The notes beneath the pieces were generated by a model that was not told the DNA's origin, searched no databases, and saw nothing but the letters and a program-made list of their open reading frames with translations. Shown here in pieces: positions 16,513 to 22,378 of a stretch of DNA of 22,378 bases (the stretch's first letter is position 1; each line of letters begins with the position of its first letter). This DNA is from Candidatus Effluviviaceae Genus I sp. (lineage in GTDB: Bacteria > Joyebacterota > Joyebacteria > Joyebacterales > Joyebacteraceae). Position numbers and translations under genes: made by a program. The stretch spans positions 1 through 22,378 of the forward strand of contig VGIX01000029.1 in NCBI GenBank assembly GCA_016867725.1. Reading direction: 5' to 3'.

Positions 16513-16629
16513 CGAGGCGTAGCCCGTCAGTGGGACGGACCTCCACTGGGGCGTCGACGACGCAGCGCTCGCCGCGGAGCCCGCGGCGAGCGCGCCCGCG
16601 AAGAGCGCGACGGCGAGACCGAGCCTCAT
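15724..16629 (-). CDS. Secreted two-module protein of unknown function in the pgs operon
   Basis: 301 residues. The ATG at 16629 overlaps the TGA of pgsW (ATGA) and has GGAGG 5 bases upstream. The signal peptide is 1-23 (ending SAASA). The mature protein is two copies of one beta-rich module (about 40-155 and 173-293). Matching marks in order: TYHRFDA / AYHVLSA; VKGPKRLKVLTRLVI / VVGPTTVRVNTRLLF; DSYSVSV / ESYAIGV; PGVVRRLYIDVPTGRHSYELR / a PGALRH-, EVGEGSHALVFRL segment. No transmembrane segment follows the signal, so a periplasmic or surface location is expected. No enzyme motif was seen. The third copy of the module is in the next gene, fused to a barrel, so the two proteins probably work together, perhaps binding the polymer or bridging the synthase to the outer membrane. 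That role is inference from operon position alone. Confidence 0.82.
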   Translation of the reverse strand: MRLGLAVALFAGALAAGSAASAASSTPQWRSVPLTGYASRSALMVDGTQATYHRFDATRALSFSVKGPKRLKVLTRLVIPNSREKDSYSVSVVRDGVVVQTRDFDTVPAERAFYVVLDSVRPGVVRRLYIDVPTGRHSYELRAGGLARVDARVFASSSGDAPQAGIAPRGGAPVEVLLSGGKELAYHVLSAVAPIVVDVVGPTTVRVNTRLLFDLGATKRESYAIGVSEAGGHEVLYRIEAGPSTSVLCRDRSDVVPGALRHISMEVGEGSHALVFRLAEPPAGRVALSFNIPRGDVRDAP

Positions 16630-17741
16630 GGTGCCTCCGTGCGAGCGGGCCGCCGGAAGATGTAGTGCTTGAGGTCGAGCCGGACGACCGCGAAGATGAG
16701 GAAGCCGTAGAGGACCGCGAGCACACCGGCGAGCGGCGTGTTGTAGCGATCCTGGTAGAAGACCGCCCCCGTGCCCACCGCCGCCGTCGGCGCGATCTCG
16801 CCCGAGAGCCCGTAGCGCGCGATGAGCGCGTCGGCCCCCGGGGCATGGATGATCGGTACGCCGCGCTGCGCCATCCGCGCGAGAACCCCACGGCGCGGGA
16901 AGTGCCTCGTGGCGAGCCGCCGCGTCAGCCCGGGGCGCACGAGCTGCCCGACCTGCGCGCTCCCCAAGCTCGCGAGCCCGCCGCCGACGTTGATGTACGC
17001 GCGGTATCCATCATCGCCCACCGCGCCCGCGTACACCTCCATCCGGCGCCGGATGGCCGCGTCGAGCGTGCGCTCGACGATCGGCGTCACGCCGTTCCTC
17101 GCGATGGCCGCGTCCACGAGGGCCCGCCCTTCCTCCGAGAGCCCCCGCCCCGCATCATCGCCGCCCCCCCGCGACGCAGCGATCGACCGGTGGGAGATGA
17201 CACGCTCACGCACGAGCACGCTCTCCATGTCGAGCCAGGTGAGCTCCGGGTCGGTCGCGCCCCACATCGACGCGCCCACCGACGATACGATGACGGGGAT
17301 CGCGCCCACCGTCTCCACGGCGATGATCGCGCAGGCGTTCAGGAGCGGAAAGGACCCCGTCATCCCGAGGGCGACATGGTCCCCCCTCCGCACGTCGGCG
17401 TCGCGCAGGAGCTCGACGAAGACGGCCGCGAGATTGGGGTCCAGCGCGCGGAGCTTCTGCTCGGGCGAGCCGCGGTCCGTCGTGATGAGCGAGAACCGAA
17501 GCCCCACGAGCCCCGTCTGGGCCGGGTCGTTCACAGGATCGATGGGAAGCCCCGCGGCCAGGCGCTCCGCCCTGATCACGCGCAGCGCGCGCTCGGCCCT
17601 CGCGGCCGCCTCGCTCTTCTCGGCGAAGTGCGGCTGCACGGCAGGCGCCTTGGCCCTCTCGGCGACGATGAGAAGCAGCACACCGACCGCTGCGAGCGCC
17701 GCGAGGGAGGCGACGTGTACCTTACCAGGCTGGTACTTCAA
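16626..17741 (-). CDS. pgsW: Poly-gamma-glutamate system protein PgsW-like
   Basis: 371 residues. It starts at a TTG (17741) with GGAGGGG 6 bases upstream; the start lies within the last codons of pgsC (20-base overlap), which argues for coupled translation. There is one transmembrane segment at the N-terminus (about 10-27) and one near the C-terminus (about 335-354), with a large domain between that should face the periplasm or extracytoplasmic side. Conserved-looking stretches are GMTGSFPLLNACAI (126-139), SSVGASMWGATDPELTWLD (153-171) and NVGGGLASLG (251-260). This matches my recollection of the 'poly-gamma-glutamate system protein' family found beside PgsB and PgsC in bacteria that lack the PgsA/CapA metallophosphatase-like subunit; none is seen in this window. 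The biochemical function is not established. The gene symbol follows that family name. It is presumably a membrane subunit of the synthesis/export complex. Confidence 0.85.
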   Translation of the reverse strand: MKYQPGKVHVASLAALAAVGVLLLIVAERAKAPAVQPHFAEKSEAAARAERALRVIRAERLAAGLPIDPVNDPAQTGLVGLRFSLITTDRGSPEQKLRALDPNLAAVFVELLRDADVRRGDHVALGMTGSFPLLNACAIIAVETVGAIPVIVSSVGASMWGATDPELTWLDMESVLVRERVISHRSIAASRGGGDDAGRGLSEEGRALVDAAIARNGVTPIVERTLDAAIRRRMEVYAGAVGDDGYRAYINVGGGLASLGSAQVGQLVRPGLTRRLATRHFPRRGVLARMAQRGVPIIHAPGADALIARYGLSGEIAPTAAVGTGAVFYQDRYNTPLAGVLAVLYGFLIFAVVRLDLKHYIFRRPARTEAP

Positions 17742-18183
17742 TGGGCACCCCTCCGACCGCGACCATGAGAGCCAGCCGCACGAGGACCGCGGCCATGACC
17801 ATGGCCGCGAGCGTCCTCGCCGCCCCCTGCTTCTCCATCCAGTAGGCGAGCAGCCCCGGGATGATGTACCCGATGGCCTCGAAGCTCAGGATCTCCGGCA
17901 GCTCGGGCCGCCCGAAGATCACTCTCGTCAGGTGCCCGCAGAGGAACCCGATGAGGATCGCGAGGACGAGGTGACGCCGGCCGTACATGAGCATGAGGCG
18001 CCCGAGGAGCCTCACGACGAGGAAGGTGACGATCGCGGCCGCGACCGTTCCGACCACCCGCCAGGGCTCGGCAAGCGCCAGCGCGATGTAGCCGGGGACG
18101 ACCATGCCGCCGGCCGCAAGGCCGAACGCTTCCGAGAAGATCAGGCTCATGAGAAGGCCGATGCCGATCGCGACGGGTATCAC
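17722..18183 (-). CDS. pgsC: Poly-gamma-glutamate synthase membrane subunit PgsC
   Basis: 153 residues, close to the ~149 usual for PgsC/CapC. It starts at GTG 18183 with GGAGGAGG about 10 bases upstream. It is very hydrophobic, with four or five membrane segments. Family landmarks are clear: LLMSLIFSEAFGLAAGGMVV with the following PGY near the N-terminus, LMLMYGRRHLVLAILIGFL in the middle, and EAIGYIIPGLLAYWMEKQG towards the end. PgsC forms the membrane part of the PGA synthase with PgsB, the ATP-dependent ligase that adds glutamate to the growing gamma-linked chain. It sits 66 bases after pgsB and overlaps pgsW by 20 bases. The identification is firm; the polymer's stereochemistry and amount cannot be told from sequence. 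Confidence 0.95.
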   Translation of the reverse strand: MIPVAIGIGLLMSLIFSEAFGLAAGGMVVPGYIALALAEPWRVVGTVAAAIVTFLVVRLLGRLMLMYGRRHLVLAILIGFLCGHLTRVIFGRPELPEILSFEAIGYIIPGLLAYWMEKQGAARTLAAMVMAAVLVRLALMVAVGGVPIEVPAW

Positions 18184-18249
18184 TCGCCTACGTCCTCCTC
18201 CATCTCCGCCGGGCGGGAGGCTCGCGGTCCGACCGTCTCGGCCACGGCG

Positions 18250-19419
18250 TCACGCCCGCCTGCTCCTCGCCTTCACCAGCCCCACGAGCTCGCCGCCGAC
18301 GCCACCGATGTTCCCGACGCCCACGACGAGCGAGCGCGCCTCGGTGAACTCCAGGATCTTCGCGTAGATCTGCTCCGCGGAGCAGCCCGCCATATCGATC
18401 AAGGCCTCGTCCGGCACGCCCCGCCTGCGGGCGCCGGCGAGCACAGGATGCGTAAGCGCCCCGGCAAGAATGAAGCGATCTGCCTTGAGGTCGCTCCCGA
18501 GCATCTGCCCGTACTGCCGCGCGCGATCGTGGCGGTCGGCCCGCATCGAGACGACGCCGATCACCGTCCGCGAGCGGTCGCCCTCGGGCACGATCACGCG
18601 CCAGATGGCCGCCGTCGACTCGGGGTCGTTCGCGGCGAACCCGTTGACGAACTCGATCTCCTTGCCCGCCTCCCGCACGCGGTGGATCGTGAGCGCCCCG
18701 ACGTCCGGCGCGGCCGTCCGCATGCCCGAGAGCGCGGTCTCGCGCGGGACGCCGAGGCGCTCGCACACCGCGAGGGACAGCGCGATGTTGTCCGCGTGCT
18801 CGACGTGGCCGAACCCCGAGGTGATGTCCGTCCCGAATGCGGCCGGTTCCACCTCGCGGAACTCCGCCCGCCGCTCCCGCGCGGCCGCGGCCAAGACGGC
18901 CTGCCGTTCGTGCTCGGAGGTGAACAGGACTCCCCCGGCGGGCGTGGTTCCGGACAGCGCGATCGCCACGTCGCGCACCGTCGGCCCCATGACGTCAAGG
19001 TGGTCGGGCCGCGCGTTCGTGATGACGCCGATCGTGGAGCGCAGGATGCGCTGCTCGCACACCACCTGAAGCTCGGGCATGACCGCCATGCACTCCATGA
19101 CGATGGCCCGGGCGCCCTCCTGTCTGGCGCGGCGGACGATCTCCAGTTGCTCCCTCACGTTTGGGGGGCCGGCGCGCGGGATGGGCTCCTCGGTGCCGTC
19201 CGGGTGGATGTACCGCGCCGCCGACCCAGTCGTCTTCGCCACCGTGCGGATGCCCCCGGCCCGGAGGCCGGCCGCGATGAGCCGTGTCACGGACGACTTG
19301 CCCCTCGTGCCGTTCACGTGGACCCTGATGGGGATCGCGCGGAGGTTCCTCAGGTGGGCGCGGTACTCCAGGATGCCGTAGGCGACGTAGGCTGCGAGAA
19401 GGATGGCTACGAGCAGCAT
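18250..19419 (-). CDS. pgsB: Poly-gamma-glutamate synthase ligase subunit PgsB
   Basis: 389 residues from the ATG at 19419 (GGGGAGGG about 11 bases upstream); the farther GTG at 19452 has no ribosome-binding site and would add residues before the membrane segment. The length fits PgsB/CapB (~393). There is an N-terminal membrane anchor (1-15), then the IRVHVNGTRGKSSVTRLIAA region with the Walker A GTRGKS at 37-42, as in the Mur-ligase-like amide ligase superfamily. Other family blocks are ECMAVMPE (109-116), DVMGPT (142-147), NGFAANDPEST (259-269), SMRADRHDRARQ (291-302) and VGVGNIGG (366-373). It activates the gamma-carboxylate of glutamate with ATP and forms the gamma-peptide bond at the cytoplasmic membrane face, with PgsC. 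It is first gene of the operon, with a promoter at 19476-19504. The identification is firm. Confidence 0.96.
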   Translation of the reverse strand: MLLVAILLAAYVAYGILEYRAHLRNLRAIPIRVHVNGTRGKSSVTRLIAAGLRAGGIRTVAKTTGSAARYIHPDGTEEPIPRAGPPNVREQLEIVRRARQEGARAIVMECMAVMPELQVVCEQRILRSTIGVITNARPDHLDVMGPTVRDVAIALSGTTPAGGVLFTSEHERQAVLAAAARERRAEFREVEPAAFGTDITSGFGHVEHADNIALSLAVCERLGVPRETALSGMRTAAPDVGALTIHRVREAGKEIEFVNGFAANDPESTAAIWRVIVPEGDRSRTVIGVVSMRADRHDRARQYGQMLGSDLKADRFILAGALTHPVLAGARRRGVPDEALIDMAGCSAEQIYAKILEFTEARSLVVGVGNIGGVGGELVGLVKARSRRA

Positions 19420-19475
19420 GGAACCCGTGACCCTCCCCGGGTACGGCGGCACACGCGATGTGAGCGTAAGCAGAG

Positions 19476-19504
19476 AGACTAGCAGGCGGTCCCAGGCCCG
19501 TCAA
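19476..19504 (-). promoter_or_regulatory. pgsB: Probable promoter of the pgs operon
   Basis: On the minus strand, TTGACG (19504-19499), a 17-base spacer and TAGTCT (19481-19476). The -35 is strong and the -10 weak (only the T, A and final T match), suggesting moderate or activator-dependent expression. The leader to the ATG at 19419 would be about 50 bases. Confidence 0.5.
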
Positions 19505-19509
19505 CAAGC

Positions 19510-19537
19510 AGGGACGGGCCCGAACGGGCCCGTCCCT
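19510..19537 (-). terminator. Terminator hairpin after the Cys-rich secreted protein gene
   Basis: AGGGACGGGCCCG (19510-19522) pairs with CGGGCCCGTCCCT (19525-19537); in practice a 12-bp stem with a GAAC loop. On the minus strand it is followed by GCTTGTTGACG. It lies 30 bases past the stop at 19568 and ends 5 bases before the -35 box of the pgs promoter. Confidence 0.65.
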
Positions 19538-19567
19538 GTACTGCAGACTCCTGTGGAACCGGCAAGG

Positions 19568-20698
19568 CTACCTGTACAGGGCCTTGATCGTGCCCCAGCT
19601 TCCGTCCTCCACCGGCGACGGCTCGGCGCCGCCGATCTTGAGCCACTTGATCGCCCAGCCGCGGTAGTTGACCGACGAGTCGGACCCGAAGAAGAACCCG
19701 ACGTGGATGGTCTGGCCGACGTACTGGGTCAGGTCGAAGCAGTGGCGCACGAACGTCGTGCTGTTCCCGTTGAAGCACGGCTCGCTGGGCGTCAGGCACT
19801 GGATCGAGGTGGCGCCGCTGTACACGACACCGGGGTACCCCCCGGCCGGCGCGATGCGCGTCCAGGTGGTCCCGCCGTCGGTCGAGACCCGCACGTTGCC
19901 GCCGTCCCAGGTCTCCATGTAGTAGTAGTGGCACAGCTCGAGGCACTTGCAGTCCGGCGTGATCGTGAACGGCCCGACCACGGCAGCCTCGCCCTTCGAG
20001 TTCGGGTAGTTGCCGGCGAGGTTCGTGATGAGCACGTTCGTCCTCGGCACGCCGTTGCATGCCACGGTCGGGACCGACCCGACGGGCATGCCCCACGCCC
20101 ACGGCACCGGTCCGCTGCCGCACGGCCGGCTGTACCAGCCGTTCGGGCCCTGGTTGAAATCGAGGAAGTAGCAGTTGTGCGGGAACGGGCAGCACGGCGG
20201 AGTGGTCTCAGTGCACGTGACGGTCAGCGTCCAGGTGGCCGGATACGTCGGCGCGGTGCCATACTGGTCAACCACGATGTAGTAGGTGCCCGCCGGGACC
20301 ATGGACACTGTGGTCGAGATGTGGCCGCAGAACGGATTGCCGAAGTTGGTCGCCTCGTCGCATGCCGACAGGATGAACACGTCGGGATCGTTCGTGTAGT
20401 TCGACAGCGTCGCGGTGAATGACCACACGTTGGGACCCGGGAGCGTCAACGTGTAGACGACCTCGCCGCCGCCCTCGTTCCATGCGCACCCGTTGTAGAG
20501 CAGGACGTTGCTGGTGAGGCCCGCGTTCGTGCCGGTCACCGGCACGCCGCACTGGATCGGGATCGCGTTCGAGCAGTTCAGAAGGCCGCGCGTCTGTTGG
20601 AACACGGGCCCCTCGGGCTTCTCCTTCGTGTCCGCGGCGGCCGGGAAGACGACCGCGGCGATGAGAAGCAGGCTCATGAGCACTGTGACAAACCGCAT
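19568..20698 (-). CDS. Cys-rich secreted protein with PPC-like and jelly-roll domains and short C-terminal tag
   Basis: 376 residues. The ATG at 20698 has GAGGAGG 6 bases upstream; the in-frame TTG two codons earlier is less likely. The signal peptide is 1-22 (ending AAA). Residues about 38-162 look like a bacterial pre-peptidase C-terminal (PPC) type beta sandwich (NVWSFTATLSNYTNDPDVFI, PAGTYYIVVDQYG). Residues about 176-356 look like a MAM/laminin-G-like jelly roll (FLDFNQGPNGWYS, NVRVSTDGGTTWTRI, QTIHVGFFFGSD, RGWAIKWLKIGG), like that in the C1A protease; both have LAG-[ND]-YPNS. There are 17 cysteines in the mature part, suggesting disulfides and an extracytoplasmic location. It ends PVEDGSWGTIKALYR, the tag shared with the protein at 2807-3607. 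No catalytic motif was seen; an adhesive or structural surface role is a guess. It is monocistronic with a strong promoter and a long leader. Confidence 0.87.
   Translation of the reverse strand: MRFVTVLMSLLLIAAVVFPAAADTKEKPEGPVFQQTRGLLNCSNAIPIQCGVPVTGTNAGLTSNVLLYNGCAWNEGGGEVVYTLTLPGPNVWSFTATLSNYTNDPDVFILSACDEATNFGNPFCGHISTTVSMVPAGTYYIVVDQYGTAPTYPATWTLTVTCTETTPPCCPFPHNCYFLDFNQGPNGWYSRPCGSGPVPWAWGMPVGSVPTVACNGVPRTNVLITNLAGNYPNSKGEAAVVGPFTITPDCKCLELCHYYYMETWDGGNVRVSTDGGTTWTRIAPAGGYPGVVYSGATSIQCLTPSEPCFNGNSTTFVRHCFDLTQYVGQTIHVGFFFGSDSSVNYRGWAIKWLKIGGAEPSPVEDGSWGTIKALYR
19571..19615 (-). other. Candidate C-terminal tag PVEDG[TS]Wxx-IKxL[FY]R, copy 2
   Basis: The last 15 residues, PVEDGSWGTIKALYR, match the tail of the protein at 2807-3607. 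It directly follows the jelly-roll domain (KIGGAEPS linker). Invariant between the two: P, V, E, D, G, W, I, K, L and the final R. Confidence 0.55.
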
Positions 20699-20852
20699 GG
20701 ACAACCTCCTCGCTCAGAAGGTCTCTCGTTCCGGGACACTCTCCCCCTGCATTGCTCGCCGCCGTGGCCCGCCTCCTGTCGGCCGGCGGCACGACCACCT
20801 GTCCACTCCTCCGGGACGGTGCTGCACAACCCCACCGTCCACATCCAGCTCG
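20699..20852 (-). promoter_or_regulatory. Structured 5' leader of the Cys-rich secreted protein gene
   Basis: The transcript from the promoter at 20859-20887 would carry about 150 untranslated bases. An 8-bp hairpin (20833-20840 with 20814-20821, 11-base loop) sits near the 5' end, and a longer-range GCCGCCG/CGGCGGC pair (20784-20790 with 20758-20764) further on. I match it to no known riboswitch; it may affect stability or translation. Confidence 0.35.
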
Positions 20853-20858
20853 GACAAG

Positions 20859-20887
20859 AGTATACCGCAAGAGAGCCGGCGGGTCAA
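20859..20887 (-). promoter_or_regulatory. Strong sigma-70 promoter of the Cys-rich secreted protein gene
   Basis: On the minus strand, TTGACC (20887-20882), a 17-base spacer and TATACT (20864-20859). Both boxes match the consensus at five of six positions, so high constitutive expression is plausible. Confidence 0.7.
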
Positions 20888-20956
20888 GCACTCAGGAGCA
20901 CCGAGCCTCTGAGGGCCGCATCCTGCCTCGGTGAGCAACCGCACACCGAACACGGC

Positions 20957-20988
20957 GAAGGCCGCCGGCAGTCGCACCGGCGGCCTTC
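20957..20988 (-). terminator. Terminator of tRNA-Asp
   Basis: A perfect 12-bp stem, GAAGGCCGCCGG (20957-20968) with CCGGCGGCCTTC (20977-20988), and an 8-base loop, starting 7 bases past the tRNA 3' end. There is no real T-run after it on the minus strand. Between it and the promoter at 20887 (20888-20956) I see nothing else. Confidence 0.65.
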
Positions 20989-20995
20989 AGGCAAG

Positions 20996-21072
20996 TGGCG
21001 GGGCCGACGAGATTCGAACTCGCGACCTCCTGCGTGACAGGCAGGCGTTCTAACCAGCTGAACTACGACCCC
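20996..21072 (-). tRNA. tRNA-Asp (anticodon GTC)
   Basis: A 77-base cloverleaf with the CCA end encoded. The acceptor GGGGTCG pairs with CGGCCCC (one T-G wobble), the discriminator is G, the D stem is GTTC/GAAC, the anticodon stem is CCTGC/GCAGG around CTGTCAC, the variable loop is AGGTC, and the T arm is GCGAG-TTCGAAT-CTCGT. Anticodon GTC reads the Asp codons GAC and GAT. It has its own promoter and terminator. Confidence 0.97.
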
Positions 21073-21087
21073 GCAAGGCTCTCCGAG

Positions 21088-21116
21088 AATCTACCAGCGG
21101 CGAGGGGCGTTGTCAA
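21088..21116 (-). promoter_or_regulatory. Promoter of tRNA-Asp
   Basis: On the minus strand, a perfect TTGACA (21116-21111), a 17-base spacer and TAGATT (21093-21088). Transcription should begin about 8-10 bases before the tRNA 5' end at 21072. It lies just after the stop of the SpoIID-like gene. Confidence 0.7.
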
Positions 21117-21134
21117 CCGCCTTCTTGCCGCCGG

Positions 21135-22378
21135 CTACCAGACGTCCCGCAACCGAGCAAGCGCCGTGCCCGGGTAGTAGTGCGCGAGGATCTCCTCGCA
21201 GGAACGCCCGGCGCGGGCCTGGCCGAGGGCCCCGTGCTGGCACATGCCCACGCCGTGCCCGTTGCCCCTGCCCCTCGCCGTGACGCGCACGACACGCCCG
21301 CCGCTCGTCTTCACATCGAGATCGAACCACGCGCTGCGCAGGATCCCACCGGTGTCGGGTCGCAGGAGCAGCCAGCGCACGCGGTCGCCGAAGACGCGGT
21401 ACGTCCCCGAGGTCGTGCGCACCTCGAGCCACCGAACGCGTCCTGAAGGCGAACGCTCGGTGGCTGCGAGACCGACGATGTCGCCGATCGGCTCCCGCAC
21501 CGGCGTTGACGCCACGGCGGGAAGCTGCCCTCGCACGAGCCGCGCGACCTCATCCCCCGTCCACGACACCGTCCACGTGAAGGACGGAGAGCTCCTGCAC
21601 CAGGCGTCATCCGGGCGCGACGCTCTGCCGCCTCCGTCCGGCAGCGAGCGAAGGTACGGAAGCTCGCCGAGCTCCCACACTTCGTGCCGCGCCGCCGTGC
21701 GCCCGCCGCACGTGGAGTGGAAGTACGTGTGCGCGGGCCGCCCGGCGAACGTGAGGATAAGGCCCGCCGTTTCGAGGATCGCCCGGTCGCACACGGGGTC
21801 CTCGAAGTCGGCGCCCTGATAGAGCTGGTCGGCGATCGTCGCGAGCACGTCGAAGTCCCCGGCCGCCCGGCCGCCGCTCGACGCCGCGGCGTACGTCCGC
21901 GCCGCGACGGCCTGTGCCTTCACCGCCTCGATCTCAGCGGGCGACCGGGCGCCGATCTCCCCCGGCACGACGCCCCTGAGATACGCCTCCATGCCCACGA
22001 CGTTCACGACCGTGAGCGAGCCCGGGGCGGCAGGGTACACCTCGATCTCGCCGCGGTAGGCGACGCCGTTCACGACCATCGCCGCCGGCGCTTCGGGGCG
22101 TAGCCTCACAGTCCCCTGCGCAAGTTCCAGGGACTGCCCCCCGCTCGAACGCGCGGTGATCCCCGCGTCGGTGCCGACGAACGTCCACTCCTCGCCCGAG
22201 GACGCCTGCAGGCGGCGGGCAGCGCCCGAGTAGACCGTGAGCGAGAACGCACCCCTCGCCGACACGACGACGCTCTCGACGCTCGCCGCGAGCCCGACGC
22301 GGATCGGCTGGTCGGTGAGCGCGTCCCACGCCCCATCGGGAGGCCTGCCGGCGCCGGGCGGACCTTCGGGACGCGCCG
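21135..22378 (-). CDS. SpoIID/LytB-domain protein (peptidoglycan glycan-strand hydrolase type), N-terminus beyond the window
   Basis: Partial: 413 residues are visible and the frame is open to the right edge. A GTG at 22265 could start translation, but the 37 residues before it include a typical SpoIID-domain opening (QPIRVGLAASVESVVV), so the gene surely begins outside. Landmarks, counting from the first visible residue: VVNVVGMEAYLRGVVPGEIG with the presumed catalytic Glu at 140, KAQAVAARTYA (153-163), FHSTCGGRTA with His220 and Cys223, and near the end GRGNGHGVGMCQHGALGQA, then HYYPGT. SpoIID-family enzymes are lytic transglycosylases that cut glycan strands stripped of stem peptides; outside spore-formers, as here, they occur as general cell-wall enzymes. 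The protein is probably periplasmic. The gene is followed by the tRNA-Asp promoter; whether it shares a transcript with genes to the right cannot be seen. Confidence 0.9.
   Translation of the reverse strand, partial: ARPEGPPGAGRPPDGAWDALTDQPIRVGLAASVESVVVSARGAFSLTVYSGAARRLQASSGEEWTFVGTDAGITARSSGGQSLELAQGTVRLRPEAPAAMVVNGVAYRGEIEVYPAAPGSLTVVNVVGMEAYLRGVVPGEIGARSPAEIEAVKAQAVAARTYAAASSGGRAAGDFDVLATIADQLYQGADFEDPVCDRAILETAGLILTFAGRPAHTYFHSTCGGRTAARHEVWELGELPYLRSLPDGGGRASRPDDAWCRSSPSFTWTVSWTGDEVARLVRGQLPAVASTPVREPIGDIVGLAATERSPSGRVRWLEVRTTSGTYRVFGDRVRWLLLRPDTGGILRSAWFDLDVKTSGGRVVRVTARGRGNGHGVGMCQHGALGQARAGRSCEEILAHYYPGTALARLRDVW

Noticed and set aside
16822-19482. 886-residue plus-strand open frame opposite pgsW, pgsC and pgsB
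   Set aside because: It crosses three firmly identified minus-strand genes and has no recognisable domain.
20996-21072. tRNA-Asp as an integration site for a mobile element
   Set aside because: No integrase, no repeat of the tRNA 3' end in the window, and ordinary chromosomal genes on both sides.
1-22378. CRISPR arrays, insertion sequences, prophage or toxin-antitoxin genes
   Set aside because: No regularly spaced direct repeats, no transposase or phage motifs, and no paired small overlapping genes of that kind were found on either strand.

Overview
The window looks like a chromosomal piece of a high-GC (roughly two-thirds G+C by eye), double-membrane bacterium of the FCB superphylum type. 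This is inferred from four large secreted proteins that end in a FlgD/Ig-like C-terminal domain of the kind used as type IX secretion (T9SS)-style sorting domains, from two gingipain-family (C25) proteins, and from a predicted outer-membrane beta-barrel. Candidatus Eisenbacteria or a related GC-rich candidate phylum would fit, but the sequence alone does not fix the taxon. No mobile elements, CRISPR arrays or phage genes were seen; coding density is high.

Left part (1-7550): a minus-strand secreted papain-like (C1A) protease (107-2599) and a plus-strand small secreted repeat protein (2807-3607) diverge from a compact two-promoter region (2636-2711). A plus-strand C25-like giant protein follows (3846-7550). 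Middle (7706-13082): facing it across a convergent hairpin region are an M14 zinc carboxypeptidase and a second C25-like protein, transcribed right to left. Upstream of them is an LVIVD beta-propeller lipoprotein (13145-14161), preceded by a near-perfect sigma-70 promoter (TTGACT-17-TATAAT) buried in the 3' end of the next gene.

Right-centre part (14196-19419): a compact minus-strand operon begins with pgsB, pgsC and pgsW, the membrane poly-gamma-glutamate (PGA) synthesis machinery. It continues, with overlapping reading frames, into a secreted protein made of two copies of an unrecognised beta-rich module, and then a protein carrying a third copy of that module fused to an outer-membrane beta-barrel. 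I read this as a candidate PGA export or surface-retention system adapted to a two-membrane envelope. It is the most interesting item in the window.

Right part (19568-22378): a Cys-rich secreted protein with a PPC-like and a jelly-roll domain, tRNA-Asp(GTC) with its own promoter and terminator, and a SpoIID/LytB-type protein cut by the right edge.

Two themes run through the window. First, secreted proteins fall into two mutually exclusive C-terminal classes: a FlgD/T9SS-like domain ending in a basic residue (four proteins), and a 15-residue tag of the form PVEDG-[TS]-W-xx-IK-x-L-[FY]-R (the proteins at 2807-3607 and 19568-20698). Second, several secreted enzymes lack a canonical active-site residue: both C25 proteins lack the expected catalytic His, and the M14 protein has Gln in place of the substrate-carboxylate Arg. 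Seven sigma-70-like promoters with 17-18 bp spacers can be read by eye, which makes transcription units unusually easy to assign.
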